64,000 bases of DNA from Pimelobacter simplex (GCA_016803235.1 JADCLI010000013.1:1-64000); one strand, 5' to 3'; counted from the first letter of the stretch, positions 17,767-26,657 are shown. Program-made: numbers and translations. The notes: a model not told the origin generated them from the letters alone.

Positions 17767-18806
17767 CCCGACGACGCTTCGGCACGCGCCGGGCCCCGAT
17801 GGCAGCGGCCACCGCCTTCGCGGCGGCGATCGCCCTCACCGGCTGCAGCGGCGACACCGACCCGGGCGCGAAGGACGACAGCACCGACGACACCCTCGCC
17901 GAGTGCCAGTCCGCCGCCCCGGCCGGTGGCTTCGACTACGACGACGCGCGCGGCACCAAGGTCGCCCTCGACGAGGTCCCCACCACCGTGGTCGCGCAGC
18001 ACACCGTGGCGGCCTCCCTGTGGGACGCCGGCTACCAGGTCGACGGCATCTACGGCGAGCTCGGCGACGATCCCGCGTCGGCCTATCAGCGCGGCAGCGT
18101 GGACCTGGCCGGGATGACGAAGCTCGGCAGCACGTGGGGCGAGTTCGACGTCGACGCCTACGCGGCGATGGAGCCCGACCTGCTGCTCGACCTCTCCTTC
18201 GGCGGCGAGCTCTGGTACGTCCCCGGCAAGCTCGAGAAGCAGATCAAGGACCGCGCGCCGGTCGTCGGGCTCAACGGCCAGCCGACGACGATCGACGAGG
18301 CGATCGACCTGTTCGTCGACCTGGCCGGCCGCCTCGGCGCCGACCCCGACTGCGACGAGGCCGTCCAGGACGCGAAGGCCGACTACGAGGAGGCCCTGGC
18401 CGAGGTCACCGCCAACGAGAAGGACCTCAAGGTGCTCGTGGCCTCGGGCAGCGACACGTCCTTCTGGGCGGTCAACCCCGCCGCGCTCCCCGAGACCGGC
18501 ACCCTCGAGGCGGCCGGCGTCGACCTGATCACCCCGGAGGGAGTGGGCGAGGACGAGGTCTTCAAGGAGCTCAGCTGGGAACAGGCCGCCGACTTCGCCG
18601 ACGCCGACGTGATCCTGATGGACGTGCGCAACACCGAGGCCGTCAAGGAGAAGATGGAGGGCATCGACACCTGGGCCAACCTGCCCGCCGTCAAGGCCGG
18701 CCAGGTCTACGGGTGGTACGCCGGCGCGCCGTACTCCTACCAGGCGTACGCCGAGATCTTCGACCGACTCGGCGACGAGCTCGAGGGCGCGAAGCCGCTC
18801 GACTGA
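17763..18806 (+). CDS. Siderophore-binding lipoprotein of the ABC importer
   Basis: A 347-aa extracytoplasmic solute-binding protein. The N-terminus has a Tat-like MTRRRFGTRR start, a hydrophobic stretch and lipobox LTGC (cysteine about residue 28), so it is membrane-anchored. The body is of the FepB/TroA helical-backbone type (DEVPTTVVAQHTVAASLWDAGY; EPDLLLDLSFGG). It overlaps the ATPase stop by 4 bp and has a strong ribosome site (AAGGAGG). This is the last gene before a strong hairpin. Confidence 0.92.
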   Translation: MTRRRFGTRRAPMAAATAFAAAIALTGCSGDTDPGAKDDSTDDTLAECQSAAPAGGFDYDDARGTKVALDEVPTTVVAQHTVAASLWDAGYQVDGIYGELGDDPASAYQRGSVDLAGMTKLGSTWGEFDVDAYAAMEPDLLLDLSFGGELWYVPGKLEKQIKDRAPVVGLNGQPTTIDEAIDLFVDLAGRLGADPDCDEAVQDAKADYEEALAEVTANEKDLKVLVASGSDTSFWAVNPAALPETGTLEAAGVDLITPEGVGEDEVFKELSWEQAADFADADVILMDVRNTEAVKEKMEGIDTWANLPAVKAGQVYGWYAGAPYSYQAYAEIFDRLGDELEGAKPLD

Positions 18807-18833
18807 GCCGCGGCTCTCGCAGTACGACGGACC

Positions 18834-18861
18834 GGCCCGGCGCGTGCGGACGCGCCGGGCC
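18834..18861 (+). terminator. Hairpin terminator after the siderophore operon
   Basis: Perfect 11-bp inverted repeat GGCCCGGCGCG / CGCGCCGGGCC around a 6-nt loop (TGCGGA). No U-tract follows, as is common for actinobacterial terminators. Confidence 0.7.
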
Positions 18862-18885
18862 GCTCCCGTTCCGTACGTTGTCCGC

Positions 18886-19284
18886 ATGGCCGTCGCGCTC
18901 TCGATCCTCGCCCTGCTGCTCGCCGCGGCCGCCCTCGTCGTGGCGCTCCGCAACGCACGGTCGGTCGACGCCGGGAGCGTCGAGGACCTGCCTGCCGACG
19001 CCGCCGGGCTGCGCCGCGAGGTCGCCGCGCTGCGAGCCGAGGCGGTCGGCGCGCTGCGCCACCTCGCCGTCGTCCGCTACGACGCCTTCGACGAGATGGG
19101 CGGGCGCCTGTCGTGGTCGCTCGCACTGCTCGACGACGCCGGCGACGGCGTGGTGCTCACCTCGATCCGGGGCCGCAACGAGGCCCGCACCTACGCCAAG
19201 TCGGTCGCCGGGTGGAGCGGCGACCAGGAGCTGTCGCCGGAGGAGTCCGAGGCGGTCGCCCACGCGCGCCTCGCGCGCAGCTGA
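18886..19284 (+). CDS. DUF4446 family membrane-anchored protein
   Basis: A 132-aa protein with one N-terminal transmembrane helix (residues 2-22), a short coiled segment (LRREVAALRAEA) and the DUF4446 core RHLAVVRYDAFDEMGGRLSWSLALLDDAGDGVVLTSI. The family is widespread in Gram-positive bacteria, often near chromosome-partition or serS genes; its function is unknown. Confidence 0.85.
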   Translation: MAVALSILALLLAAAALVVALRNARSVDAGSVEDLPADAAGLRREVAALRAEAVGALRHLAVVRYDAFDEMGGRLSWSLALLDDAGDGVVLTSIRGRNEARTYAKSVAGWSGDQELSPEESEAVAHARLARS

Positions 19285-19294
19285 CGAGCTCTGG

Positions 19295-20899
19295 TCAGCT
19301 CCGCGGCACCCGCACCAGCACGCGGCCGTGGATGCACTCCATCCGCAGCTCCGAGCCCAGCCCGATGGTGTCGCCGTCGAGCTGTCGCGGCACCTCGCCC
19401 GAGGCACGTACGACGACCTTGCGGCCCGTCATCCGCGCGACCGACTCGCCGGCGTTGTGCTCGCGGCGGGTCAGCACCCGCAGCACCAGCGGGATCCAGC
19501 TCAGGAAGCGCCGCGGGTAGAGCAGCACGACGTCGAGCTGGCCGTCGTCGATGGCGGCGTCCGGGATCAGGTTCATCCCGCCCTGCAGGCTGCCGACGTT
19601 GCCGATGACGCAGGTGCGGGCGCGGTGCTTGGTGAACGGCATGTCGTCGACCGAGATCTCCAGTCGCATCGCCGGGAACATCAGGCCCTTGAGCGCGGAC
19701 AGGACGTAGGCGAGCCAGCCCACCTTCTTCTTCAGGTCCTCGTTGACGCCCTCCATGATCGCGGCGTCGAAGCCCATGCCGGCCATCACCATGAAGTGGG
19801 TGGGCTCGAGGCCGTCGCCGTCGACCTCGACCATGTCGATCGCCCGGTCCTGGCCGGTGAGGGCGATGTCGATGGCGGCCCGGATGAAGAGCGGGACCTC
19901 CAGGTTGCGGGCGAGCAGGTTGCCGGTGCCCGCAGGCACGACGCCCACCGGGATGCCGGTGCCGGCGAGCTCGGCGCACACCTCGCGCACCGTGCCGTCG
20001 CCCCCGCACACGATGACCAGGTCGGCGCCCTCGACCGCGGCCTGCTCGGCCTGGCCGGTGCCGGAGTCCTCGACCGTGGTGAGGTACCAGCGCGGCTCGT
20101 TCCAGCCCGACTCCAGCGCCATCTGGGACACCATCGCCTGGAACTGCTCGACCGACTCGACCTTGATCGGGTTGAGCACGACGGCCAGCCGGCGCTCCGA
20201 CGGGAACGGCTCGGGCAGCGGCTCGGCCTTGAGCGCGTGGCTGCGGGGGAGGGGGTTGTAGAGCGCCACCCCGAGCAGCAGCACGCCCACGCCGAGCAGG
20301 GTGCCGCCCACCACGTCGCTGGGGTAGTGCCGTCCCAGCAGGACCCGGTCCGCGGAGACGAGCACCCACATCAGCACCGCGAGCGTCGAGAGCAGCCGGC
20401 GGATCCCCGCTCGTCGTACCAGCATCACGGCCAGGAGCACGACCAGACCGGCGAAGGCCGCGGCGGAGGAGGTGTGGCCCGACGGGAAGGCGTTGGAGTG
20501 CAGGAAGTACTCCGGGTCCTGCCACACCGGTCGGCCGCGGCCGACGAGGACCTTGGCGCCGTACGTCGCCAGCGCGGTCGCCGCCATCACCACCGCGACC
20601 AGGATCCCGGCCCGCCGGTGGCCCTTCACGAACAGCGTGACGGCCAGCACCGTGGTGATCGCGGTCATGCAGGCGGTGCCGAAGGCGACCTCGACGACCC
20701 GCAGCGGGTCGCGCAGCCAGGCCTGGTCGCCCGCCCAGGTGCGGGCGTCCTGGCCCTCGAGGTCGAGGTCCATCAGCCACGACCAGTCGGCCGCGACGGC
20801 CCCGGCCACCGCTCCGAAGAGGGCGAGCAGGATCAGCGCGGCCAGGAGCGGGGTCCGGCGGGGTCGGTCGAGCACTGGTGGAGGATAACGTCGAGGCAT
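19295..20899 (-). CDS. PAP2 phosphatase-diacylglycerol kinase fusion
   Basis: About 534 aa if ATG 20899 is used, or 526 aa from GTG 20875. The N-terminal half is a membrane PAP2 phosphatase: KVLVGRGRP, PSGHTSS and GRHYPSDVVGG give the three-part active site, within several transmembrane helices. The C-terminal half is a DAGK/sphingosine-kinase catalytic domain with VCGGDGTVREV and PAGTGNLLARN. Such fusions are found in actinobacteria and may interconvert lipid phosphates at the inner membrane. The ATG at 20899 shares two bases with the ATG of the divergent reductase gene, so GTG 20875 may be the true start. Confidence 0.88.
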   Translation of the reverse strand: MPRRYPPPVLDRPRRTPLLAALILLALFGAVAGAVAADWSWLMDLDLEGQDARTWAGDQAWLRDPLRVVEVAFGTACMTAITTVLAVTLFVKGHRRAGILVAVVMAATALATYGAKVLVGRGRPVWQDPEYFLHSNAFPSGHTSSAAAFAGLVVLLAVMLVRRAGIRRLLSTLAVLMWVLVSADRVLLGRHYPSDVVGGTLLGVGVLLLGVALYNPLPRSHALKAEPLPEPFPSERRLAVVLNPIKVESVEQFQAMVSQMALESGWNEPRWYLTTVEDSGTGQAEQAAVEGADLVIVCGGDGTVREVCAELAGTGIPVGVVPAGTGNLLARNLEVPLFIRAAIDIALTGQDRAIDMVEVDGDGLEPTHFMVMAGMGFDAAIMEGVNEDLKKKVGWLAYVLSALKGLMFPAMRLEISVDDMPFTKHRARTCVIGNVGSLQGGMNLIPDAAIDDGQLDVVLLYPRRFLSWIPLVLRVLTRREHNAGESVARMTGRKVVVRASGEVPRQLDGDTIGLGSELRMECIHGRVLVRVPRS

Positions 20900-21896
20900 G
20901 ACCGCCCCCGCTTCCACGACTCCCTCGTCGACGACCCTGGGCCGTTCCGGTCTCGTCGTCTCCCGCGTCGGCCTCGGCTGCAACAACCTCGGCCGGCCGG
21001 GCGCCGCGACCGAGTCGCAGGAGGGCACCGACCGGGTGATCGGCGCCGCGCTCGACGCCGGCATCACCTTCTTCGACGTCGCCGACACCTACGGCGGCAC
21101 GCCGGGCCTCTCCGAGGAGCGGCTGGGGGCGGTGCTCGGCAAGCGTCGGTCCGAGGTGGTCGTGGCCACCAAGTTCGGCATGGACATGCGCGGCGTCAAC
21201 GGTCCTGACTTCGACGCCCGTGGCTCGCGGCGCTACATCCGCACCGCCGTCGAGGCCTCGCTGCGCCGGCTCGGCACGGACTGGATCGACCTCTACCAGT
21301 TCCACACCCCCGACCCGCGCACCCCGATCGAGGAGACCATGTCGGCGCTCGACGACCTGGTCCGCGAGGGGAAGGTCCGTTACCTCGGCCACTCCAACCG
21401 GGCCGGCTGGCAGATCGCGGAGGCCGAGTACGTCGCCCGCGAGCTCGGCGTCGAGCGGTTCGTGTCCGCGCAGAACCACTACAACCTGACCGACCGGCGG
21501 GCAGAGCTCGAGGTGCTGCCTGCGTCCCGCGCGTTCGACATCGGCGTGCTGCCGTACTTCCCGCTCGCCAACGGCCTGCTCACCGGCAAGTACGCCTCCG
21601 GCGCCGCCCCCGAGGGCTCGCGGCTCTCCCACACCCGCCAGCACCTGCTCGAGGACGCGGTCTCCCCGACGCTCAAGGCGTACTCCTCGTTCGCGCGCGA
21701 GCGTGGCGTCTCCGAGGTCACCGTCGCCATCGGCTGGCTGCTCGCCCAGTCGCCCGTCGCCTCCGTGATCGCCGGCGCCACCTCGCCCGAGCAGGTCGCC
21801 GCCAACGCCGCCGCCGACCAGTGGGTGCCCACCGCCGAGGACCTCGCCGAGCTCGACGCGCTCTTCCCCGCCCCGGACCCGATCGCGTTGTACTGA
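20898..21896 (+). CDS. Aldo/keto reductase
   Basis: A 332-aa NADPH-dependent oxidoreductase with the (beta/alpha)8 fold. The catalytic tetrad is visible: Asp and Tyr in FDVADTYGG, Lys in VATKFG, His in YQFHTPD. It resembles the YghZ/Gpr-like bacterial subgroup with C-terminal SVIAGATSPEQV. Start ATG 20898 is divergent from, and overlapping by two bases, the first possible ATG of the lipid kinase gene. Substrate unknown. Confidence 0.92.
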   Translation: MTAPASTTPSSTTLGRSGLVVSRVGLGCNNLGRPGAATESQEGTDRVIGAALDAGITFFDVADTYGGTPGLSEERLGAVLGKRRSEVVVATKFGMDMRGVNGPDFDARGSRRYIRTAVEASLRRLGTDWIDLYQFHTPDPRTPIEETMSALDDLVREGKVRYLGHSNRAGWQIAEAEYVARELGVERFVSAQNHYNLTDRRAELEVLPASRAFDIGVLPYFPLANGLLTGKYASGAAPEGSRLSHTRQHLLEDAVSPTLKAYSSFARERGVSEVTVAIGWLLAQSPVASVIAGATSPEQVAANAAADQWVPTAEDLAELDALFPAPDPIALY

Positions 21897-21905
21897 GGGA
21901 GAGAT

Positions 21906-22012
21906 CGTCGAGTAGCCCACGCCCGAGGAACGAGGGCGTGGGCGTATCGAGACGCGGTTGGCGTCTCGATACGCCGCCTCCGCTCGTCCCTCGCTCCGGC
22001 GGCTACTCGACG
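21906..22012. repeat. REP-like element with three nested hairpins
   Basis: Outer arms CGTCGAGTAGCC (21906-21917) and GGCTACTCGACG (22001-22012) are perfect inverted repeats. Inside are three hairpins: GCCCACGCCC/GGGCGTGGGC (21915-21943), GGCGTATCGAGACGC/GCGTCTCGATACGCC (21941-21975, 15 bp perfect), and GCCGCC...GGCGGC (about 21973-22003). The whole folds like a cloverleaf. The outer right end continues into GAGCTCGGG, resembling the repeat inside serS. It lies between the reductase and serS and might also terminate transcription. Confidence 0.8.
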
Positions 22013-22067
22013 AGCTCGGGCCAAACCGATGCGCGCCGAGCCGGGAGCGACGGATAGCCTGAGCGGC

Positions 22068-23366
22068 ATGATCGACCCGCGCATCCTCCGCGACGAGCCC
22101 GACCGCGTCCGTGCCTCGCAGGCCAAGCGCGGGGCGTCCCCCGACGTGGTCGACCGGGCGCTGGAGGCCGACGCCGTACGCCGCGCGGCGATCGCCGCGT
22201 TCGAGGAGAAGCGCGCCGCGCAGAAGACCTTCGGCAAGCAGGTCGCGCAGGCGCAGGGCGACGAGAAGCAGGCACTGCTCGCGCAGGTCAAGCAGCTGGC
22301 CGCCGAGGTCAAGGACCTCGAGGCGGCGCAGACCGACGCCGACGAGGCGTGGACGACCGCCCTCAAGGCCATCCCCAACGTCGTCGCCGAGCAGACGCCG
22401 ACCGGCGGCGAGGACGACTTCGTGGTCCTGGAGACCGTGGGCACTCCCAGGGACTTCGCCCAGGAGGGCTTCGAGCCCCGCGACCACATCGAGCTCGGCC
22501 GGATGCTCGGCGCGATCGACCTCGAGCGCGGCGCGAAGGTCAGCGGCAGCCGCTTCTACTTCCTCACCGGCGTCGGCGCCCAGCTCGAGCTGGCGCTGGT
22601 CAACCTCGCGATGGAGCAGGCCCGCGAGGCCGGCTTCACCCAGGTGATCGCGCCGTCGCTGGTGCGCACCGAGGCGATGGAGGGCACCGGCTACCTCGAC
22701 CAGGGCGGCGGCGAGGACATCTACCGGATCGAGGGAGAGGACCTCTACCTCGTCGGTACGTCGGAGGTGCCGATGGCGGCGTACCACTCGAAGGAGATCC
22801 TCGACAGCGACACCCTGCCCCGCCGCTACGCGAGCTTCAGCCCGTGCTTCCGCAAGGAGGCCGGCTCGCACGGCAAGGACACCAAGGGGATCATCCGGGT
22901 CCACTGGTTCGACAAGGTCGAGATGTTCGTCTACACCACGCTGGAGGACGCCGAGGCCGAGCACCAGCGCCTGCTGGCGTGGGAGAAGGAGTTCCTCGAC
23001 AAGCTCGAGCTCGCCTACCAGGTCGTCGACATCGCGGCCGGCGACCTCGGCGGCAGCGCGATCCGCAAGTTCGACTGCGAGGCGTGGATCCCCACCCAGG
23101 GCAAGTACCGCGAGCTCACCTCGACCTCCAACTGCACCGACTTCCAGACCCGCCGCCTCGACACCCGCGGCCGGTTCCCTTCGACGAGCTCAGGACAAGC
23201 GGGACCGATCGGCCCGATCGCCACCCTCAACGGCACCCTGACGGCGATCACCCGCGCCATCGTCGCCGTCCTCGAGACCCACCAGCAGGCCGACGGGTCG
23301 GTCCGGGTCCCGAAGGCACTGCAGCCGTTCATGGGCGGCCTCGAGGTCCTGGAGCCCGTGCGCTGA
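22068..23366 (+). CDS. serS: Seryl-tRNA synthetase
   Basis: A 432-aa class II synthetase that charges tRNA-Ser. The N-terminal coiled-coil arm spans about residues 25-110; motif 2 is [21 protein letters not shown]; the motif 3 region is [19 protein letters not shown]. Just before motif 3 the loop reads [14 protein letters not shown], encoded by an inserted repeat (23175-23205) that keeps the frame. Start ATG 22068 was chosen over 22029, because [11 protein letters not shown] is the usual N-terminus. It overlaps the next gene by one base. Two tRNA-Ser genes lie 7-8 kb downstream. Confidence 0.96.
   Translation: MIDPRILRDEPDRVRASQAKRGASPDVVDRALEADAVRRAAIAAFEEKRAAQKTFGKQVAQAQGDEKQALLAQVKQLAAEVKDLEAAQTDADEAWTTALKAIPNVVAEQTPTGGEDDFVVLETVGTPRDFAQEGFEPRDHIELGRMLGAIDLERGAKVSGSRFYFLTGVGAQLELALVNLAMEQAREAGFTQVIAPSLVRTEAMEGTGYLDQGGGEDIYRIEGEDLYLVGTSEVPMAAYHSKEILDSDTLPRRYASFSPCFRKEAGSHGKDTKGIIRVHWFDKVEMFVYTTLEDAEAEHQRLLAWEKEFLDKLELAYQVVDIAAGDLGGSAIRKFDCEAWIPTQGKYRELTSTSNCTDFQTRRLDTRGRFPSTSSGQAGPIGPIATLNGTLTAITRAIVAVLETHQQADGSVRVPKALQPFMGGLEVLEPVR
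23175..23205 (+). repeat. Short palindromic-type repeat inserted in frame in serS
   Basis: The segment CCCTTCGACGAGCTCAGG and the following ACAAGCGGG resemble a repeat known from many genomes that is recognised in translation as PSTSSGQA (plus strand) or ACPELVEG (minus strand). Here it reads PSTSSGQAG within SerRS, in the surface loop before motif 3, where relatives have an unrelated loop of about ten residues. Confidence 0.7.
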
Positions 23367-24211
23367 TGTCCGACTGGCAGCCCCGCCTCGTCGCGCTCGA
23401 CATCGACGGCACCCTGCTCAAGTGGGTGGCGGGGCTCGGCATGAGCCACGAGGAGGTCACGCCGGCGGTGCACGACGCCGTCCAGCGGGTCCTCGACTCG
23501 GGCGCCCACGTGGTGCTGTCCTCGGGCCGCGCACCCCACAACATGACGGTCGTCGCCGACAAGCTCGACCTCCACGGCCACGGCGAGCGGCTCTGGATCG
23601 TCGCCGCCAACGGTGCCGTCGTGCTGCGCTACCCGCCCGCCGAGGTGGTCCACGAGGTCACCTTCGACGCCCGCCCCGCCGTCGCGGCGGTCCTGGCCCA
23701 GCACCCCGAGGCGCTGGTCGCGGTCGAGGAGCGGGGGGTCGGCTACCGCGTGTCCGGCCCGTTCCCCGACGGCGAGCTCGGTGGTACGACGATCATCGCC
23801 GACGTCGACGACATGGTCTCCCAGCCGGTCAGCCGCGTGATCATCCGCGACCCGAAGGCGACCGCCGAGGACTTCGTGGCCCTCGCCGCCAACCTCGGCC
23901 TGCACGGCACCGACTACGTCGTCGGCTGGACGGCGTGGCTCGACCTCGCCCCGGTCGGCGTGTCCAAGGCCTCCGGCCTCGAGTACGTCGCCCAGCAGCT
24001 CGGCGTCGACCGGGCCGACGTGCTCGCGATCGGCGACGGCCGCAACGACATCGAGATGCTGCAGTGGGCCGGCCGCGGCGTGGCCATGGGCCAGGCCGTC
24101 GACGAGGTCAAGGAGAAGGCCGACGCGGTCACCGACTCGGTCGACGACGACGGCGCCGCTGTCGAGATCGGGCGTTGGTTCCCCGTCGACGGATCTGGTG
24201 GGATGGGCTAG
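23366..24211 (+). CDS. HAD-superfamily Cof-type phosphatase
   Basis: A 281-aa hydrolase of the Cof/YbiV subgroup. Motif I is ALDIDGTLL, motif II LSSGR, motif III Lys in GVSKASGLEYV, motif IV IGDGRNDIEML. The cap domain lies between motifs II and III. ATG 23366 overlaps the serS stop (TGATG), so translation is probably coupled. These enzymes remove phosphate from sugar phosphates, flavin or pyridoxal phosphate; the substrate is not known here. Confidence 0.9.
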   Translation: MSDWQPRLVALDIDGTLLKWVAGLGMSHEEVTPAVHDAVQRVLDSGAHVVLSSGRAPHNMTVVADKLDLHGHGERLWIVAANGAVVLRYPPAEVVHEVTFDARPAVAAVLAQHPEALVAVEERGVGYRVSGPFPDGELGGTTIIADVDDMVSQPVSRVIIRDPKATAEDFVALAANLGLHGTDYVVGWTAWLDLAPVGVSKASGLEYVAQQLGVDRADVLAIGDGRNDIEMLQWAGRGVAMGQAVDEVKEKADAVTDSVDDDGAAVEIGRWFPVDGSGGMG

Positions 24212-24858
24212 TGGTCATCCCCCGTCTGCTCCGCGCCGCCCTGCTCGCGGTACCGGCGGCGCTCGTCGCGCTGCCGGGTGCCGCCGCAGGGAGCGCCGAC
24301 GCCGCGTCCGGCGGGCTGCCGGCCGACTGCGCGCCCATCGACCTCGCCGACGAGGCGGCCGTCGACCAGCGGGCCGCCGACTCCGACGACGTGTTCGTCG
24401 GCCGGGTCGACGCCGCCGCGCCGGTCAGCGGCTCCGGCCGGGTCGGCTACGGCGTCGTCGTGGAGCGCGCCTGGCTGGGCGACGTCGCCAAGGGCCAGCA
24501 GGCCGCGGTGACCATCGACTGGCCGGTCGGCGCGCAGCCGGGCGTCGCACAGGGGTCGTCGTACGTCTTCTTCACCGAGGACACCGTCGACGGGATCGTC
24601 GCCGACGCGTGCGGAGGCGCGGTGCTGCTGCCCAAGGGCCTCACCCCGCGCATCGCGGCGATGCTCAAGGGCTACCTCGCCTCCGTCGAGCCGCCGCCGG
24701 CTCCCGAGCCGACGCCGGAGCCGGTGAGCTTCCGCCAGCCCGCCGACCCGCTGGGCGACCCGCCCGAGATCGGTCGGGTGCTCGCCTCGGGCGCCGCGAT
24801 CAGCCTGATCGGCCTTCTCGGCCTGCTGCTGGTCTCGCGCCTGGGCCGCCGGCCCTGA
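24211..24858 (+). CDS. Exported protein with C-terminal membrane anchor
   Basis: A 215-aa protein starting at GTG 24211 (overlapping the previous stop by one base). It has a signal peptide (residues 1 to about 30), a soluble domain with two cysteines (ADCAPID; ADACGG), a Pro-Glu linker (PPPAPEPTPEP) and a C-terminal transmembrane helix (AAISLIGLLGLLLVSRL) followed by Arg residues. The soluble domain resembles NTR/TIMP-like secreted domains with the pattern VFVGRVDAAAPV and YVFFTED, but I do not recognise a defined function. Confidence 0.7.
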   Translation: MVIPRLLRAALLAVPAALVALPGAAAGSADAASGGLPADCAPIDLADEAAVDQRAADSDDVFVGRVDAAAPVSGSGRVGYGVVVERAWLGDVAKGQQAAVTIDWPVGAQPGVAQGSSYVFFTEDTVDGIVADACGGAVLLPKGLTPRIAAMLKGYLASVEPPPAPEPTPEPVSFRQPADPLGDPPEIGRVLASGAAISLIGLLGLLLVSRLGRRP

Positions 24859-24869
24859 CCCGGACCGAC

Positions 24870-25490
24870 CTACAGGTACATCCCGCCGGACGACGACTGC
24901 TCCCCGCCGGGCTGCTGCTCCGGGGAGGCGTGCTCGCCGGGGTGGGCAGGGCCGGGAGCGCCGGGTCCGCCGAGGCTCATGCCCGGAGGCAGCGCGCGCC
25001 GGATCTGCTCGAACTGCGCCCGGGCCGCCATCTGCTGCGCGTAGATCGCGGTCTGGATGCCGTGGAAGAGCCCCTCGAGCCAGCCGACCAGCTGGGCCTG
25101 GGCGATCCGCAGCTCCGCCTCGGACGGCGTGGCGTCCTCGGAGAACGGCAGCGAGAGCCGCTCGAGCTCCTCGACCAGCTCGGGAGCCAGGCCCTGCTCG
25201 AGCTCCGCGATCGACGAACGGTGGATGGCCGCGAGACGGCTGCGGCTGGCCTCGTCGAGCGGAGCCGCCTTCACCTCCTCGAGGAGCTGGCGGATCATGC
25301 TCCCGATCCGCATCACCTTGGCCGGCTGCTCGACCAGGTCGGTCAGCGCCCGCTCGCCGTCGTCGTCCCCGTCGCCGTCCTGAGCGGGCTGGGCCTGCTC
25401 GACCACCGACGCCGGGACGGTGCCGATCGGCTGTCCGTCCGGACCGATGACGACGATCTGCTCTTCGCTCCCGGAGGCGTTCTCGCTCAT
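24870..25490 (-). CDS. bpa: Bacterial proteasome activator Bpa (PafE)
   Basis: A 206-aa protein matching the ring-forming Bpa/PafE activator of actinobacterial 20S proteasomes. The conserved helical core is ALTDLVEQPAKVMRIGSMIRQ through AELRIAQAQLVGWLEGLFHGIQ. The C-terminus is GMYL; mycobacterial Bpa ends GQYL, the HbYX-type tail that docks into the proteasome alpha ring. The penultimate Tyr-Leu is kept and the Gln is replaced by Met. Implies that the organism has a 20S proteasome (genes outside this window). Confidence 0.93.
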   Translation of the reverse strand: MSENASGSEEQIVVIGPDGQPIGTVPASVVEQAQPAQDGDGDDDGERALTDLVEQPAKVMRIGSMIRQLLEEVKAAPLDEASRSRLAAIHRSSIAELEQGLAPELVEELERLSLPFSEDATPSEAELRIAQAQLVGWLEGLFHGIQTAIYAQQMAARAQFEQIRRALPPGMSLGGPGAPGPAHPGEHASPEQQPGGEQSSSGGMYL

Positions 25491-25645
25491 GGCCCCCAAC
25501 TTACCCACACCCCTCATCTGGGTGATGGCGGCCGGTGCGGGACAGGCGTAGGTTGCCGATGGGCCCGGCCGGGGCCCGGTGTGAGCGGCCTCGACCGGTC
25601 CTGTGGACATTCCACGTCCCGATCCGAACGACCGAGGAGCAGCAC

Positions 25646-26236
25646 ATGTTCATCCAGATGATCCAGGCCGCCTGCACCCGGCAGGACGAGGCCGACGCGA
25701 TGCTCGAGGAGTGGCGGCGCGACCTCGCGCCCGGCGCAGCCGGCTGGCTGGGCGGCACCTACGGCTTCACCGACGACGACCAGCTGATGGCCGTGGTCCG
25801 CTTCGCGTCCCGCGACGAGGCGATGGCCAACTCCGCCCGCCCCGAGCAGGGTGCGTGGGCCGAGCGGTTCATGGCGCTCATGGACGGCCCTGCCGAGTTC
25901 CACGACTGCGACGACGTCACGCTGTTCATGGACGGCGGCTCCGACGAGGCCGGCTTCGTCCAGATCATCCGCGGCAAGGTCGACGACCCGAGTCGGCTCA
26001 AGGCGATGCTGGCGGACACCGAGTCGCTGCACGAGATGCGGCCCGACATCCTCGGCGGCACGCTCGCGATCGAGCCCGACGGCACCTTCATCGAGACCGT
26101 CGCCTTCACCTCCGAGGCCGCTGCCCGGGAGGGTGAGAAGGTCGAGCCGCCCGCCGACGTACGCCGTGAGCTGGAGTACGCCATGCAGGGCGCGACCTTC
26201 CACGACCTCCACAAGCCGCACTTCCAGAGCGCCTGA
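25646..26236 (+). CDS. Uncharacterised protein, tandem dimeric alpha/beta-barrel type
   Basis: A 196-aa soluble protein. Two similar halves are visible: residues 1-90 (MFIQMIQAACTRQDEADAML ... ADGRF-like VVRFASRDEAMANSARPEQ) and 100-196 (AGFVQIIRGKVDDPSRLKAML ... ETVAFTSEAAAREGEK), each resembling an ABM-type ferredoxin fold. No catalytic motif is apparent. An AGGAG ribosome site precedes ATG 25646. It is followed 13 bp later by a VOC-family gene and may be cotranscribed with it. Confidence 0.7.
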   Translation: MFIQMIQAACTRQDEADAMLEEWRRDLAPGAAGWLGGTYGFTDDDQLMAVVRFASRDEAMANSARPEQGAWAERFMALMDGPAEFHDCDDVTLFMDGGSDEAGFVQIIRGKVDDPSRLKAMLADTESLHEMRPDILGGTLAIEPDGTFIETVAFTSEAAAREGEKVEPPADVRRELEYAMQGATFHDLHKPHFQSA

Positions 26237-26249
26237 GGGGAGCCGTCCG

Positions 26250-26636
26250 ATGTTGCTGGAGGACTGCCGGGTCACCGCGAACATCCCGGCTGCTGACCTC
26301 GATCGCGCCCGGAAGTTCTACGCCGACACGCTCGGCCTCACGCCCGCCGACGAGAACCCGGGGGGACTGGTCTACCGCGCCGGGGGCACGGAGTTCTTCC
26401 TGTACGAGACCGAGTACGCCGGACAGGCGGGCCACACCATCGCCCAGCTGCACGTGCCCGACGTCCGTGCGGTGGTCGACGAGCTCCGGGAGAGGGGCCT
26501 GGCCTTCGAGCACTACGACATGCCGGGCATCACCTGGGACGGCGACGTGGCCGCGATGGAGGGGATGGGCCACGCGGCCTGGTTCAAGGACAGCGAGGAC
26601 AACATCTTGTGCCTCGACGACAGCTTGACCGACTGA
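26250..26636 (+). CDS. VOC-family (glyoxalase/bleomycin resistance) protein
   Basis: A 128-aa single-domain protein of the vicinal-oxygen-chelate fold: VTANIPAADLDRARKFYADTLGLTP at the N-terminus and GHAAWFKDSEDNILCL at the C-terminus. A metal ligand set (His in GHTIAQLHV; Glu not clear) is only partly visible. These proteins act as dioxygenases, isomerases or antibiotic binders; the activity here cannot be assigned. Confidence 0.85.
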   Translation: MLLEDCRVTANIPAADLDRARKFYADTLGLTPADENPGGLVYRAGGTEFFLYETEYAGQAGHTIAQLHVPDVRAVVDELRERGLAFEHYDMPGITWDGDVAAMEGMGHAAWFKDSEDNILCLDDSLTD

Positions 26637-26657
26637 TCGCCGATCGCGGAGCCCTGG

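Noticed and set aside
19191..22964. A 1257-residue minus-strand protein
   Set aside because: It runs antisense through serS and the reductase and has the Arg/Gly-rich composition of shadow frames in GC-rich DNA.
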